Below are positions 18,800 to 27,565 of a stretch of DNA of 64,000 bases, piece after piece. The notes beneath the pieces are model-generated. The model made no database searches, was not told the origin of the DNA, and was given only the letters and a program-made list of their open reading frames with translations. The translations under genes were made by a program, and so were the position numbers. How positions within the stretch are numbered: the first letter of the stretch is position 1; each line of letters begins with the position of its first letter. Source of the stretch: Aestuariivivens sediminis (GTDB lineage Bacteria; Bacteroidota; Bacteroidia; Flavobacteriales; Flavobacteriaceae); NCBI RefSeq assembly GCF_022662105.1, contig NZ_JAKMCP010000004.1, positions 1-64,000 on the forward strand, read 5' to 3'.

Positions 18800-18903
18800 A
18801 GAGTAGATTGAAATTTTAAAAACACTAATTTAAACAAATCGGTTGATTTTATGTTTTTAAAAAATAGTATCTTTCAATTTTTGGAATTAAAGACCCTCTT
18901 ATT

Positions 18904-19752
18904 TTGACTTTGAAGCCCTTTAAAAGCATTGGTATTGGTGTTGCATTCTCACCTAATTTAAAAGCTAACTTGTTTGAAGCTGCCAGATTGTCCATTTTTT
19001 TTAGCTCTAAATTATATTTAATACATGTTGGAGAGGTTTCAGAGGATAAGATAAAGGCCTTGAAAATCATTTTGAATACGTTTAGAAAAGACCATTTAAA
19101 CTATGAAGTTGTTTTTAAACAAGGAGATCCGGTAGAGGTTATCTTGTCGACCTGTGAATCAAAAAAAATAGATTTACTCATTCTCGGAGCCGTTCAACGG
19201 GAACGGTTCTTAACATATTATGTGGGATCTATTGCAAGAAAAATTACCAGACGAGCCAATTGCTCTGTGTTATTGCTCATAAAACCCTCCATTAAAAGAG
19301 TGCCTTGTAAGCACATTGTAGTAAACGGTTTAAAAGATCCAAAAACCAAAAACACCATAACCTGTGCTTTTTATGTTGCAAAAATGCTGGACGCGGAAAA
19401 AGTGACCATTGTTGAGGAAATCAATCAAAAGGCCATTGCCGTTAAAGTTGATGATGACAAATCCTTAAGACGGGCGAATATTATTAAGGAGCGTATTAAG
19501 CTCCGAGAAAACTCCAGGGTGAAAGAGATTGTTGAAAGCATCCCAAAACAATATACCGAAAACCTACTCATAAAATCACAGCCTATATTTGGGAAACAGG
19601 GGTATACCATCGGGCATTATGCGCAAGTCTCACGTGCAGATTTGCTGGTCATGAATGCACCGAGCAAAATGACCTTTTGGGACCGTTTGTTTCCGCACGA
19701 TATTGAACATATTTTAACCGAATTGCCAACCGATGTCCTAATTCTTCAATGA
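18904..19752 (+). CDS. Universal stress protein, tandem UspA domains
   Basis: 282 residues with two Usp folds (about 5-140 and 140-282). The first contains ILGAVQRERFLTYYVGSIARKITRRANCSVLLL, matching the G-x2-x-G-x9-G(S/T)-like ATP-binding end of the family with changes. TTG start: no in-frame ATG precedes the family opening FKSIGIGVAFSPN. The stop overlaps the ATG of the SulP gene by four bases (ATGA), implying translational coupling and a role tied to that transporter. Confidence 0.85.
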   Translation: MTLKPFKSIGIGVAFSPNLKANLFEAARLSIFFSSKLYLIHVGEVSEDKIKALKIILNTFRKDHLNYEVVFKQGDPVEVILSTCESKKIDLLILGAVQRERFLTYYVGSIARKITRRANCSVLLLIKPSIKRVPCKHIVVNGLKDPKTKNTITCAFYVAKMLDAEKVTIVEEINQKAIAVKVDDDKSLRRANIIKERIKLRENSRVKEIVESIPKQYTENLLIKSQPIFGKQGYTIGHYAQVSRADLLVMNAPSKMTFWDRLFPHDIEHILTELPTDVLILQ

Positions 19753-21953
19753 GTCCGAAAAAGAGCACTATTAAATCGTTTTTTAAAGCTTTACCAAAAA
19801 ACATATTTTCTGGTTTTGTGGTCAGTTTAATAGCTTTACCATTAGGACTTGGGCTTGCCATGGCTAGCGAAGCGCCCCCCATAGCAGGTATCATTTCAGC
19901 CATTATTGGCGGTGTGGTCGTGGCTGTTTTGGGAGGTAGCCATATTACCATTGCAGGTCCCGGAAATGGTTTGGTAGGTGTTATTTTAATTGCGATTACT
20001 ACTTTAGGACTTGAATCGGCCTATGTGGCCATTATTTGTTCGGGCTTCCTATTGATTTTATTGGGGTTTTTTAGGATGGGTACTTTAGCTGATTTTTTTC
20101 CCTCGTCAGCTATTCAGGGTATGTTAGCAGCCATAGGGCTCATTATTTTAGGAAAGCAGTTTCATATCATGTTGGCCCATCGTATTAAAAGGGAAGATAC
20201 CCTGGATTACCTCATTGAAATACCCTTTTCCATTAATGACGCCCTTCACTATGAAAATAAAGGGCTCATCTTTGCCGCTTTAGCCGGTACCATTAGTTTG
20301 GCAATCATGTTATTTTATTCAAGGCTCCGAAATAAATATTTACAGCTCATTCCAGCCCCGATGTGGATTGTTATTTTATCCATTTGTTTTAGTTACTATT
20401 TCGAAATCGTGCTGCATGAACACAATCCTGTATCCGGAGAGTATATGATTACAGGTATACCCACACTCCAACACATCATTTCTGATATTCCCGATCTTAA
20501 CTTTGGCAATATAGGCACCCTGTCGTTTTTAGGAAGTGTTCTGGCCTTGACTTTAATTGCAAGTATAGAATCACTGTTGAGCATTAAAGCTGTAGATAAA
20601 TTGGACCCTGAAAAACGGCGTTCAAATGTAAATAGGGACCTTAAAGCCCTTGGTCTGGCCACTATTGGTAGTGGGTTTATGGGAGGGCTTAATGTGGTAA
20701 CGGTCATTGCACGTAGCTCTGTTAACGTAAATAATGGCGCTACAAATAGATCTTCAAATTTTTTTCATTCGGTATTTTTAATTTTATTCATTGTCCTGTT
20801 TAGTACACAATTAACGCGAATTCCTTTACCGGCTTTAATGGCTATTTTGGTATACACTGGTTACAAACTGGCCTCCCCAAAGGTCATTACAAAAATTTTT
20901 TCCATTGGCAAGGAACAACTGGTTATTTTCTTTTTAACCCTTATTATAACCCTAAAGGTCGGACTAATTACAGGCATATTGGCGGGGGTTTTAACCACCT
21001 TTATCATCCATGTAATTATTAGCAAAAGCGTAGGCCTGTTTTTCAGAAATGTACTAAAACCCAATGTACTCATGTACAAAGAAGAAAACACCAATACCTA
21101 TTATGTTAGTGTAAAACACTTTTGCAGCTTTTTAAATTACTACCGCCTTAAAAAACACCTTGATATTGTTCCGGAAAACCAGGACATCATTGTTGATTTT
21201 TCACTTTGTGAGTTTGTGGACCATACCGTCATGGAAAATATGCATAGCTTTCAGGAACTGTTTCACAAAAGAGGTGGTCATTTTGATGTCATTGGATTGG
21301 ATATGCACGATACCGATTCGAAACACCCCTTTGCACTTAGGCGTTTATTACCGGTTCCAAATCTTATAAAAAACAGCTTAACACGCAGGCAAACCAATAT
21401 GGAGGATCTTGCAAAGAATTACAACCTGGTTTACAATTTTAAAAAACAAAAGCACGTACATTTTTTAAATGATTTTTTATTTTTTAACACCAAAAGCATC
21501 AGTCACATTTATAATGAATTATCCTATAAAGACAGGACTATAAGCTTATTTGATATTGAATTCTCTGAAGGAGAATTTATAGCAAAAGAAGTCATACACG
21601 CTACCATGCTTCATATTAACCTAAAAAAGAGTATTCCTGAATTTACATTGGACAGAGAGGGTTTCTTAGAGAAAATGTATGCCTTTGCTGGATTTAAGGA
21701 TATCCCTTTTGAAACGCATGCCGATTTTTCCAAACGCTTTTATGTGTTAGGAGACAACGAAGATGCTATTCGTCGATTTTTCCAGGATGATCTCATCCGT
21801 TTTTTTGAAAGCAACCCCTATTACCACATAGAATCCAATGGAAATAGTATATTGGTTTTTGCAAAGGAACGCCTGGCAAGCATTAAGGAAATAAAGGCAT
21901 TATTAGACTTTGGAAAACGCCTTAATGAAGTCCTGTTATCCATAGCGTACTGA
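19749..21953 (+). CDS. SulP-family anion transporter with STAS and extra C-terminal domain
   Basis: 734 residues. Residues about 15-430 form the SulP membrane domain (opening FSGFVVSLIALPLGLGLAMASEAPPIAG). The STAS domain spans about 450-540 (DFSLCEFVDHTVMENM). A further ~180-residue C-terminal extension, including DFSKRFYVLGDNEDAIRRFF, is not part of the standard family. SulP proteins import sulfate, bicarbonate or other anions with Na+ or H+. Coupling to a Usp gene suggests stress-linked regulation. Bicarbonate is a reasonable guess for a marine bacterium, but no carbonic anhydrase is adjacent. Confidence 0.88.
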   Translation: MSPKKSTIKSFFKALPKNIFSGFVVSLIALPLGLGLAMASEAPPIAGIISAIIGGVVVAVLGGSHITIAGPGNGLVGVILIAITTLGLESAYVAIICSGFLLILLGFFRMGTLADFFPSSAIQGMLAAIGLIILGKQFHIMLAHRIKREDTLDYLIEIPFSINDALHYENKGLIFAALAGTISLAIMLFYSRLRNKYLQLIPAPMWIVILSICFSYYFEIVLHEHNPVSGEYMITGIPTLQHIISDIPDLNFGNIGTLSFLGSVLALTLIASIESLLSIKAVDKLDPEKRRSNVNRDLKALGLATIGSGFMGGLNVVTVIARSSVNVNNGATNRSSNFFHSVFLILFIVLFSTQLTRIPLPALMAILVYTGYKLASPKVITKIFSIGKEQLVIFFLTLIITLKVGLITGILAGVLTTFIIHVIISKSVGLFFRNVLKPNVLMYKEENTNTYYVSVKHFCSFLNYYRLKKHLDIVPENQDIIVDFSLCEFVDHTVMENMHSFQELFHKRGGHFDVIGLDMHDTDSKHPFALRRLLPVPNLIKNSLTRRQTNMEDLAKNYNLVYNFKKQKHVHFLNDFLFFNTKSISHIYNELSYKDRTISLFDIEFSEGEFIAKEVIHATMLHINLKKSIPEFTLDREGFLEKMYAFAGFKDIPFETHADFSKRFYVLGDNEDAIRRFFQDDLIRFFESNPYYHIESNGNSILVFAKERLASIKEIKALLDFGKRLNEVLLSIAY

Positions 21954-22065
21954 TCCGAACTGGTCTCGTAAACAAATTTCATGGCATGAACTTTGTCAAA
22001 TCAACTCTTAATATATTCTTAACACTGTTAACGGTTTTATAGATATTTGTTAATTTGCGCTACTT

Positions 22066-22926
22066 ATGAATTTATACCCCATTCAAGCCGGTAATTTTAA
22101 ACTCGACGGTGGTGCCATGTTTGGTGTTGTCCCGAAATCGCTATGGCAAAAAACCAATCCTGCCGATGCCAATAATATGATCGATTTATCAACCCGTTGT
22201 CTGTTGATTGAAGACGGCAATCGATTAATACTTATTGACACCGGTATGGGCGACAAGCAATCCGATAAGTTTTTTGGATATTACTATTTATGGGGTGAGG
22301 ACAGTTTAGATAAATCACTGGCTAAATATGGGTTTCATAAAAACGATATTACCGATGTATTTATGACGCACCTTCATTTCGATCATTGCGGGGGTAGTAT
22401 CCAGTGGAACAAAGACAGAACCGGTTATGAGCCGGCATTTAAAAATGCCCGCTTTTGGACCAATACAAACCATTGGCAATGGGCAACCCAACCCAATAGA
22501 AGGGAAAAGGCCTCTTTCTTAAAAGAAAATTTATGGCCCATGAAAGAATGTGGCCAACTTCATTTTATCCCCTTGCCGCACAATGATAGTATTGCGGATT
22601 CCGAATTGGGTTTTGATATTTTTTTAGCTGATGGCCATACCGAAAAACAAATGATTCCGCTCATACACTATAAAGATAAAACGATTGCCTTTATGGCCGA
22701 CCTCCTGCCTACGGTAGGACATTTGCCCCTGCCCTATATTATGGGTTACGATACAAGACCACTGTTAACATTGAATGAAAAAGAAAAATTCCTTGACCTG
22801 GCGGCTACGAGGGGGTATTACATGTTTTTGGAACATGATGCCCATAACGAAATTATTACCGTAGAGCATACCGAAAAAGGAGTGCGCCTAAAGCATACAT
22901 TTAAAACAACAGAAATATTTATTTAA
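22066..22926 (+). CDS. Metallo-beta-lactamase-fold hydrolase
   Basis: 286 residues. The zinc-binding HxHxDH motif is in MTHLHFDHCGG, with a further DGHTEKQ His and a C-terminal HDAHNE. The overall plan resembles the quorum-quenching lactonase/PNP-like MBL group, but this is a large superfamily and the substrate cannot be assigned. No signal peptide is seen. It stands 14 bp before the S8 peptidase gene and may share its transcript. Confidence 0.85.
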   Translation: MNLYPIQAGNFKLDGGAMFGVVPKSLWQKTNPADANNMIDLSTRCLLIEDGNRLILIDTGMGDKQSDKFFGYYYLWGEDSLDKSLAKYGFHKNDITDVFMTHLHFDHCGGSIQWNKDRTGYEPAFKNARFWTNTNHWQWATQPNRREKASFLKENLWPMKECGQLHFIPLPHNDSIADSELGFDIFLADGHTEKQMIPLIHYKDKTIAFMADLLPTVGHLPLPYIMGYDTRPLLTLNEKEKFLDLAATRGYYMFLEHDAHNEIITVEHTEKGVRLKHTFKTTEIFI

Positions 22927-22940
22927 AATAATTATATCAG

Positions 22941-24557
22941 ATGCAAAAATTAAAATCATTAACAGCTATTGTTGGAGTATCAATATTGCTGTTTGCTTGT
23001 GGTAGCACGCCCCTGGTGATATCCACTCCTATAGAAAATATTGACTCTTCTCCTTTAAAAGTTTCTGAACTAACGGAAGATGAGAAACACCATTGGGGAC
23101 ATTTGGATTTAGCAAAAGACACCGTTCCAGGAATGAGCGTTGATAAGGCTTATGCCGAAATTATTAAGAACAAAAAAGGACAATCGGTTATTGTGGGGGT
23201 TATAGATTCGGGAATAGACATCAATCATGAGGATTTAAACGATGTGATATGGACCAATGAAGATGAAATCCCAAATAATGGTAAAGACGATGACAACAAC
23301 GGGTATATTGACGATGTTCATGGTTGGAACTTTTTAGGAGATGGCTATAACGAGCAACTGGAAATGGTCCGTATTTTGGTTAGCGGTGACACCGATAATC
23401 CCGATTATGCGGCCGCTCAGGCAGAATATGAAAAAGAATATCAAATATGGTCGGAAAGAAAAGTACAATATGACCAACTTTACCAGCAAATAAAATCAGC
23501 AGACGAAATCCTAACCAAACATTTTGGTAAAAAGGACTATACCAAAAAGGAAGTTGCAGCCATAAAAACGGAGGACGAAGCATTAAATATGGCTGCTCAA
23601 ATAGCCAACTATATGTTTAGTAATGGTCTGGATACCATGGCCGATGCTCTTAAAGAAATATCCGACAGTCTGGTGAGTATAAATGATAGGATCAACTATA
23701 ACCTCAATAAAGATTTTGAAGGCCGCGTTAACGGGGACGACCCGGATGATATGAGCACCAAATATTATGGGAATGGCAATGTAAAGCCTGTTAAGAAAAG
23801 TGAAAGTCATGGCACACATGTGGCCGGCATTATTGCCGCCGAACGCAATAATGGTTTAGGAGATAATGGTGTGGCCAATAATGTTAAATTAATGTGTATA
23901 CGAACAGTACCCAATGGAGACGAATATGATAAAGATGTCGCTTTGGCGATTAGATATGCGGTAGACAATGGGGCTAAAATTATTAATGGAAGCTTTGGTA
24001 AAAGTTACTCACCACATAGTGATTGGGTAAGAGAGGCTATTGCTTATGCCGGTAAAAACGATGTCTTATTTGTACATGCGGCAGGTAACGATAGCAAGAA
24101 CGTTGACGTAGAGCCTAATTTTCCTGACGATAATGTCAATGGTGTGGAGGTGTCGGATAATTACATCAGAGTCGGGGCTTTAACTCCCAAGTACGGTTCT
24201 AATATGGTGGGCAGCTTTTCAAATTACGGCAAGAACAATGTTGATGTTTTTGCTCCCGGAGCAAGTGTGTATTCCACTACACCCGAAAACGAATATCACA
24301 CCAAGGATGGAACCTCAATGGCTGCTCCCGGTGTTACGGGTATAGCAGCTCTAATCCGTTCCTATTTTCCAACCTTAACAGCTCCCCAGGTAAAGAAAAT
24401 CTTAATGGATTCCGGGTTGCCACTCAAAACCAAAGTTATAGTTGGAGGAGATTCCAGTAATATAAAACCATTTTCAGAATTAAGTAAATCAGGACGAATA
24501 GTCAATGCCTATAACGCATTAATTATGGCTTCCAGAATTGTTAATGCATCCCTATGA
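22941..24557 (+). CDS. Subtilisin-like (S8) serine protease lipoprotein
   Basis: 538 residues. The lipobox is ILLFAC with Cys20. Catalytic triad: Asp89 (GVIDSGID), His290 (SHGTHVAGI) and Ser459 (DGTSMAAPG), with oxyanion Asn383 (HAAGND). The Asp-to-His distance of about 200 residues is far above normal (roughly 35-60) because of an insertion at about 130-285 rich in charged helices (e.g. EYEKEYQIWSERKVQYDQLY). It is probably anchored to a membrane facing the periplasm or surface. It overlaps the M1 peptidase gene by four bases. Confidence 0.92.
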   Translation: MQKLKSLTAIVGVSILLFACGSTPLVISTPIENIDSSPLKVSELTEDEKHHWGHLDLAKDTVPGMSVDKAYAEIIKNKKGQSVIVGVIDSGIDINHEDLNDVIWTNEDEIPNNGKDDDNNGYIDDVHGWNFLGDGYNEQLEMVRILVSGDTDNPDYAAAQAEYEKEYQIWSERKVQYDQLYQQIKSADEILTKHFGKKDYTKKEVAAIKTEDEALNMAAQIANYMFSNGLDTMADALKEISDSLVSINDRINYNLNKDFEGRVNGDDPDDMSTKYYGNGNVKPVKKSESHGTHVAGIIAAERNNGLGDNGVANNVKLMCIRTVPNGDEYDKDVALAIRYAVDNGAKIINGSFGKSYSPHSDWVREAIAYAGKNDVLFVHAAGNDSKNVDVEPNFPDDNVNGVEVSDNYIRVGALTPKYGSNMVGSFSNYGKNNVDVFAPGASVYSTTPENEYHTKDGTSMAAPGVTGIAALIRSYFPTLTAPQVKKILMDSGLPLKTKVIVGGDSSNIKPFSELSKSGRIVNAYNALIMASRIVNASL

Positions 24558-26368
24558 GAACGCCTTTGCTTTCCTCCATGTATCTGTTGATATTTGCATT
24601 TTGCGCCAACAGTCAAAACCCAAACATCACAGCCATAAAACCGGCATATTGGCAACAGCATGTCGACTACAAAATGGAAATTGATATGGATGTCAAAAAC
24701 TATCAATATCACGGCAAACAACGACTCATATACACCAACAATTCTCCCGATGTCTTGAATAACGTATATTATCACCTGTATTTTAACGCCTTTCAACCGG
24801 GAAGTGAAATGGATGTGCGGTCCTTGAACGCTCCCGATCCGGACTCGAGAATTGGTGCTAGAATTAATAAGCTAAAACCAAATGAGATTGGGTATATAAA
24901 GGTGAACTCCCTCAAGCAGAATGGTGTGGATTTAAACTATCAAACGGTGGGTACCATATTGGAAGTGGACTTAGATACACCCATTCAACCAGGTGAAAGC
25001 GTCACTTTTGATATGCGTTTTGAAGCCCAAGTGCCTGTTCAAATTCGGCGTTCGGGGAGAAACAATAAAGAAGGGGTGGCGCTATCCATGGCACAATGGT
25101 ATCCAAAATTAGCGGAATACGATTTTGAGGGCTGGCATGCCGATCCCTATATAGAACGTGAATTTCATGGGGTATGGGGTGATTTCGATGTGAGTTTAAC
25201 TTTAGATAAAAACTATATAGTGGGGGGAACCGGTTATCTGCAAAACCCTAACGAAATAGGCTATGGCTATGAAACCGCCAAGGTTAACCGGCCTAAAGGC
25301 AAAACATTAACCTGGCGTTTCGTTGCGCCCAACGTTCATGATTTTACATGGGCGGCAGATCCTAATTTTATTCATGAAACAGCTCAGGTTCCCGATGGTC
25401 CATTAATACACTTTTTTTATAAAAGTTCCATGCCCAAAGAAAATTTGGAGAACTGGAAAAGGCTCCAGCCTAAAGCGGTTGAACTCATGCAGTTCTACAG
25501 CAATCATATTGGTAAGTATCCTTACGATCAGTATTCCGTTATTCAGGGCGGTGATGGCGGTATGGAATATGCCATGTGTACCTTAATATTAGGAGAAGGG
25601 ACATTTGACGGATTATTTGGGGTTACCGCCCACGAAATGGCACATACCTGGTTTCAGTTTTTATTGGCAACCAATGAGTTAAAACATTATTGGATGGATG
25701 AGGGGTTTACGGAATATTTTGGTGAGTTGGCAGGAAGTCATATTTTAAATTACAGCTTCAGGGATAAAACAAAAAGCGTTTATGATATTTACCGTTATGT
25801 GGTTAAAACGGGTAGGGAACAACCCCAGACCACTCATGCAGACAGGTTTAATTACAGACAGGCCTATTCTATTTCTGCGTATTACAAGGGATATGTGTTT
25901 TTAGCTCAGTTGGCTTATATTATAGGTCAGGAACATCAGGAAAAAACCATTAAAAAGTACTTTAAGGATTTTGCCTTTACCCATCCCGTGCCTAACGACA
26001 TTATTCGTACCGCAGAGAAGGTCTCTGGTTTGGAGCTTGACTGGTACCTGATGGATTTTACACAAACCACAAATACTATTGACTATGGTATTAAAGATAT
26101 TGCAGGCCAAACCGTTACCTTGGAGCGCTTAGGATTAATGCCTATGCCTATTGATATTACAGTAGATTATACGGATGGTACTTTCGAAGACTTTTATATT
26201 CCTTTACAAATGATGCGTGGCGAAAAACCCACCAATGCGACAGTTCTAGCCGATTGGGCATGGGCCTACCCCACCTATACCTTTCAAACAACAAAACCCA
26301 TAAAGTCTGTCGAAATAGACCCTAGTGGTTTAATGGCAGATGTTAATATGACCAACAATAAAAAGTAA
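24554..26368 (+). CDS. M1-family metallopeptidase
   Basis: 604 residues with a signal peptide-like N-terminus (LSSMYLLIFAFCANSQ). Zinc site: H360-EMA-H364 with Glu383 in DEGFTEYF. A GGMEYA segment (336-341) stands where aminopeptidases have GAMEN, which suggests altered substrate recognition. It is probably periplasmic. The ATGA overlap with the S8 protease gene implies co-expression, so the two may form a peptide-degradation pair: endoprotease followed by exopeptidase. Confidence 0.92.
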   Translation: MRTPLLSSMYLLIFAFCANSQNPNITAIKPAYWQQHVDYKMEIDMDVKNYQYHGKQRLIYTNNSPDVLNNVYYHLYFNAFQPGSEMDVRSLNAPDPDSRIGARINKLKPNEIGYIKVNSLKQNGVDLNYQTVGTILEVDLDTPIQPGESVTFDMRFEAQVPVQIRRSGRNNKEGVALSMAQWYPKLAEYDFEGWHADPYIEREFHGVWGDFDVSLTLDKNYIVGGTGYLQNPNEIGYGYETAKVNRPKGKTLTWRFVAPNVHDFTWAADPNFIHETAQVPDGPLIHFFYKSSMPKENLENWKRLQPKAVELMQFYSNHIGKYPYDQYSVIQGGDGGMEYAMCTLILGEGTFDGLFGVTAHEMAHTWFQFLLATNELKHYWMDEGFTEYFGELAGSHILNYSFRDKTKSVYDIYRYVVKTGREQPQTTHADRFNYRQAYSISAYYKGYVFLAQLAYIIGQEHQEKTIKKYFKDFAFTHPVPNDIIRTAEKVSGLELDWYLMDFTQTTNTIDYGIKDIAGQTVTLERLGLMPMPIDITVDYTDGTFEDFYIPLQMMRGEKPTNATVLADWAWAYPTYTFQTTKPIKSVEIDPSGLMADVNMTNNKK

Positions 26369-26398
26369 TGGTCTTATGGCTGAGGAGGTATGATACGT

Positions 26399-27559
26399 TC
26401 ATCTATACCATTTTTCGCCCTTGTACATTTTTGTCTTAGCCACGCGCTCTCTATTATAAAGTAAAAGATTGGTGCTTCCTACCTGTTTGTTTCGATAGCC
26501 TAGTAGGTGAAAAATCGGCTTAGCCATATATTTGGCCACTTTTAAATTAACCTTTAAAATGCCTTTTTGCTTATTATACCAAATTATACCCGGTAACATA
26601 CTCAGTAAGCTATCTGCTCTCAATAATCGTAACCAAACAGACAGTTTTAAAAATAAGGTATTTATACTTCTGATGATAAAAAATCCTTCAGAACCTTTTT
26701 GTTGGTATAGAGGCATAAAGATTTTGGCATTATATCGGGAGGATATAATACCATTCTTATTGGTGGCGATCTTCTCGCCCTTATGTATGGTTTGAAAGCT
26801 ATCGAATCCATTACACATTTTGAACTCGTCGTCTTTGGTAATACGTTGCAGGTCAATAATTTCAAAAAACCGTGTATTGTACTTGCCTTCGTTTTTTAAT
26901 TGATTATAAAAGGTGTCAAATCCCTTAATATATAATGAGTCCACAAGCCCTGTAAATACCAGAGCTATATTAATAAAGGCTATGTGGTTTTTTACGGATT
27001 GAATATCATCGTGCTGACCCGATTCAAATCCCAGGGAAACATAACCTAATTGATTGATGTAGCTTAATAGTGCTCCATCCAAATACTCTTCTATGCCTAA
27101 TACTATGGGTACGGGAAATTGTTTGGAAAAGGAACGGTTTATAATGGCGTCGTTTATGGTTATAAATGGCAAGGATTTACTCGAGGTGGTGTGCAAATCA
27201 AAAAAATAAAATGGCCCTTCATGTTTCTTTAGTATAGCGTCTATAAGATCATAAAGCTCCAATAATTCCCGTTCTTCATGGATGAGGGAGCTTTTGGTCT
27301 TGATAGCATTAATGTCTTCAGATGACCACATCCGGTTCAAATCCAAATTGAGATAGCGTTGATTTTTTTCAAGCGCTTTTAAATTACCTGCCAAAGCATA
27401 AATATTCCCGGTTATTATGTCGTCTGAAAGCCCTTTTAAGGTATCTTCCAAAGCCTGGACACCAGATTTTTCGTTACCGTGAATACCACCAAAAAAGACT
27501 ACAGTGGGACCAATTTTAGAGCTTGTAATTTGTCTAATAATTCTGCTATAACGAGGCAT
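26399..27559 (-). CDS. Succinylglutamate desuccinylase/aspartoacylase-like zinc hydrolase
   Basis: 386 residues with the carboxypeptidase-like fold of the AstE/AspA family. GGIHGNEKSG gives the first His and Glu ligands, NLDLNRMW the substrate-binding Arg, and FFDLHTTSSKS the second His. The family removes acyl groups from amino acids. There is no ast operon, so arginine succinylation is unlikely as context. The gene begins 6 bp after the GCS2-CBS gene and is surely co-transcribed, hinting that it hydrolyses the product or a related amide. Confidence 0.82.
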   Translation of the reverse strand: MPRYSRIIRQITSSKIGPTVVFFGGIHGNEKSGVQALEDTLKGLSDDIITGNIYALAGNLKALEKNQRYLNLDLNRMWSSEDINAIKTKSSLIHEERELLELYDLIDAILKKHEGPFYFFDLHTTSSKSLPFITINDAIINRSFSKQFPVPIVLGIEEYLDGALLSYINQLGYVSLGFESGQHDDIQSVKNHIAFINIALVFTGLVDSLYIKGFDTFYNQLKNEGKYNTRFFEIIDLQRITKDDEFKMCNGFDSFQTIHKGEKIATNKNGIISSRYNAKIFMPLYQQKGSEGFFIIRSINTLFLKLSVWLRLLRADSLLSMLPGIIWYNKQKGILKVNLKVAKYMAKPIFHLLGYRNKQVGSTNLLLYNRERVAKTKMYKGEKWYR

Positions 27560-27565
27560 AAAAAA

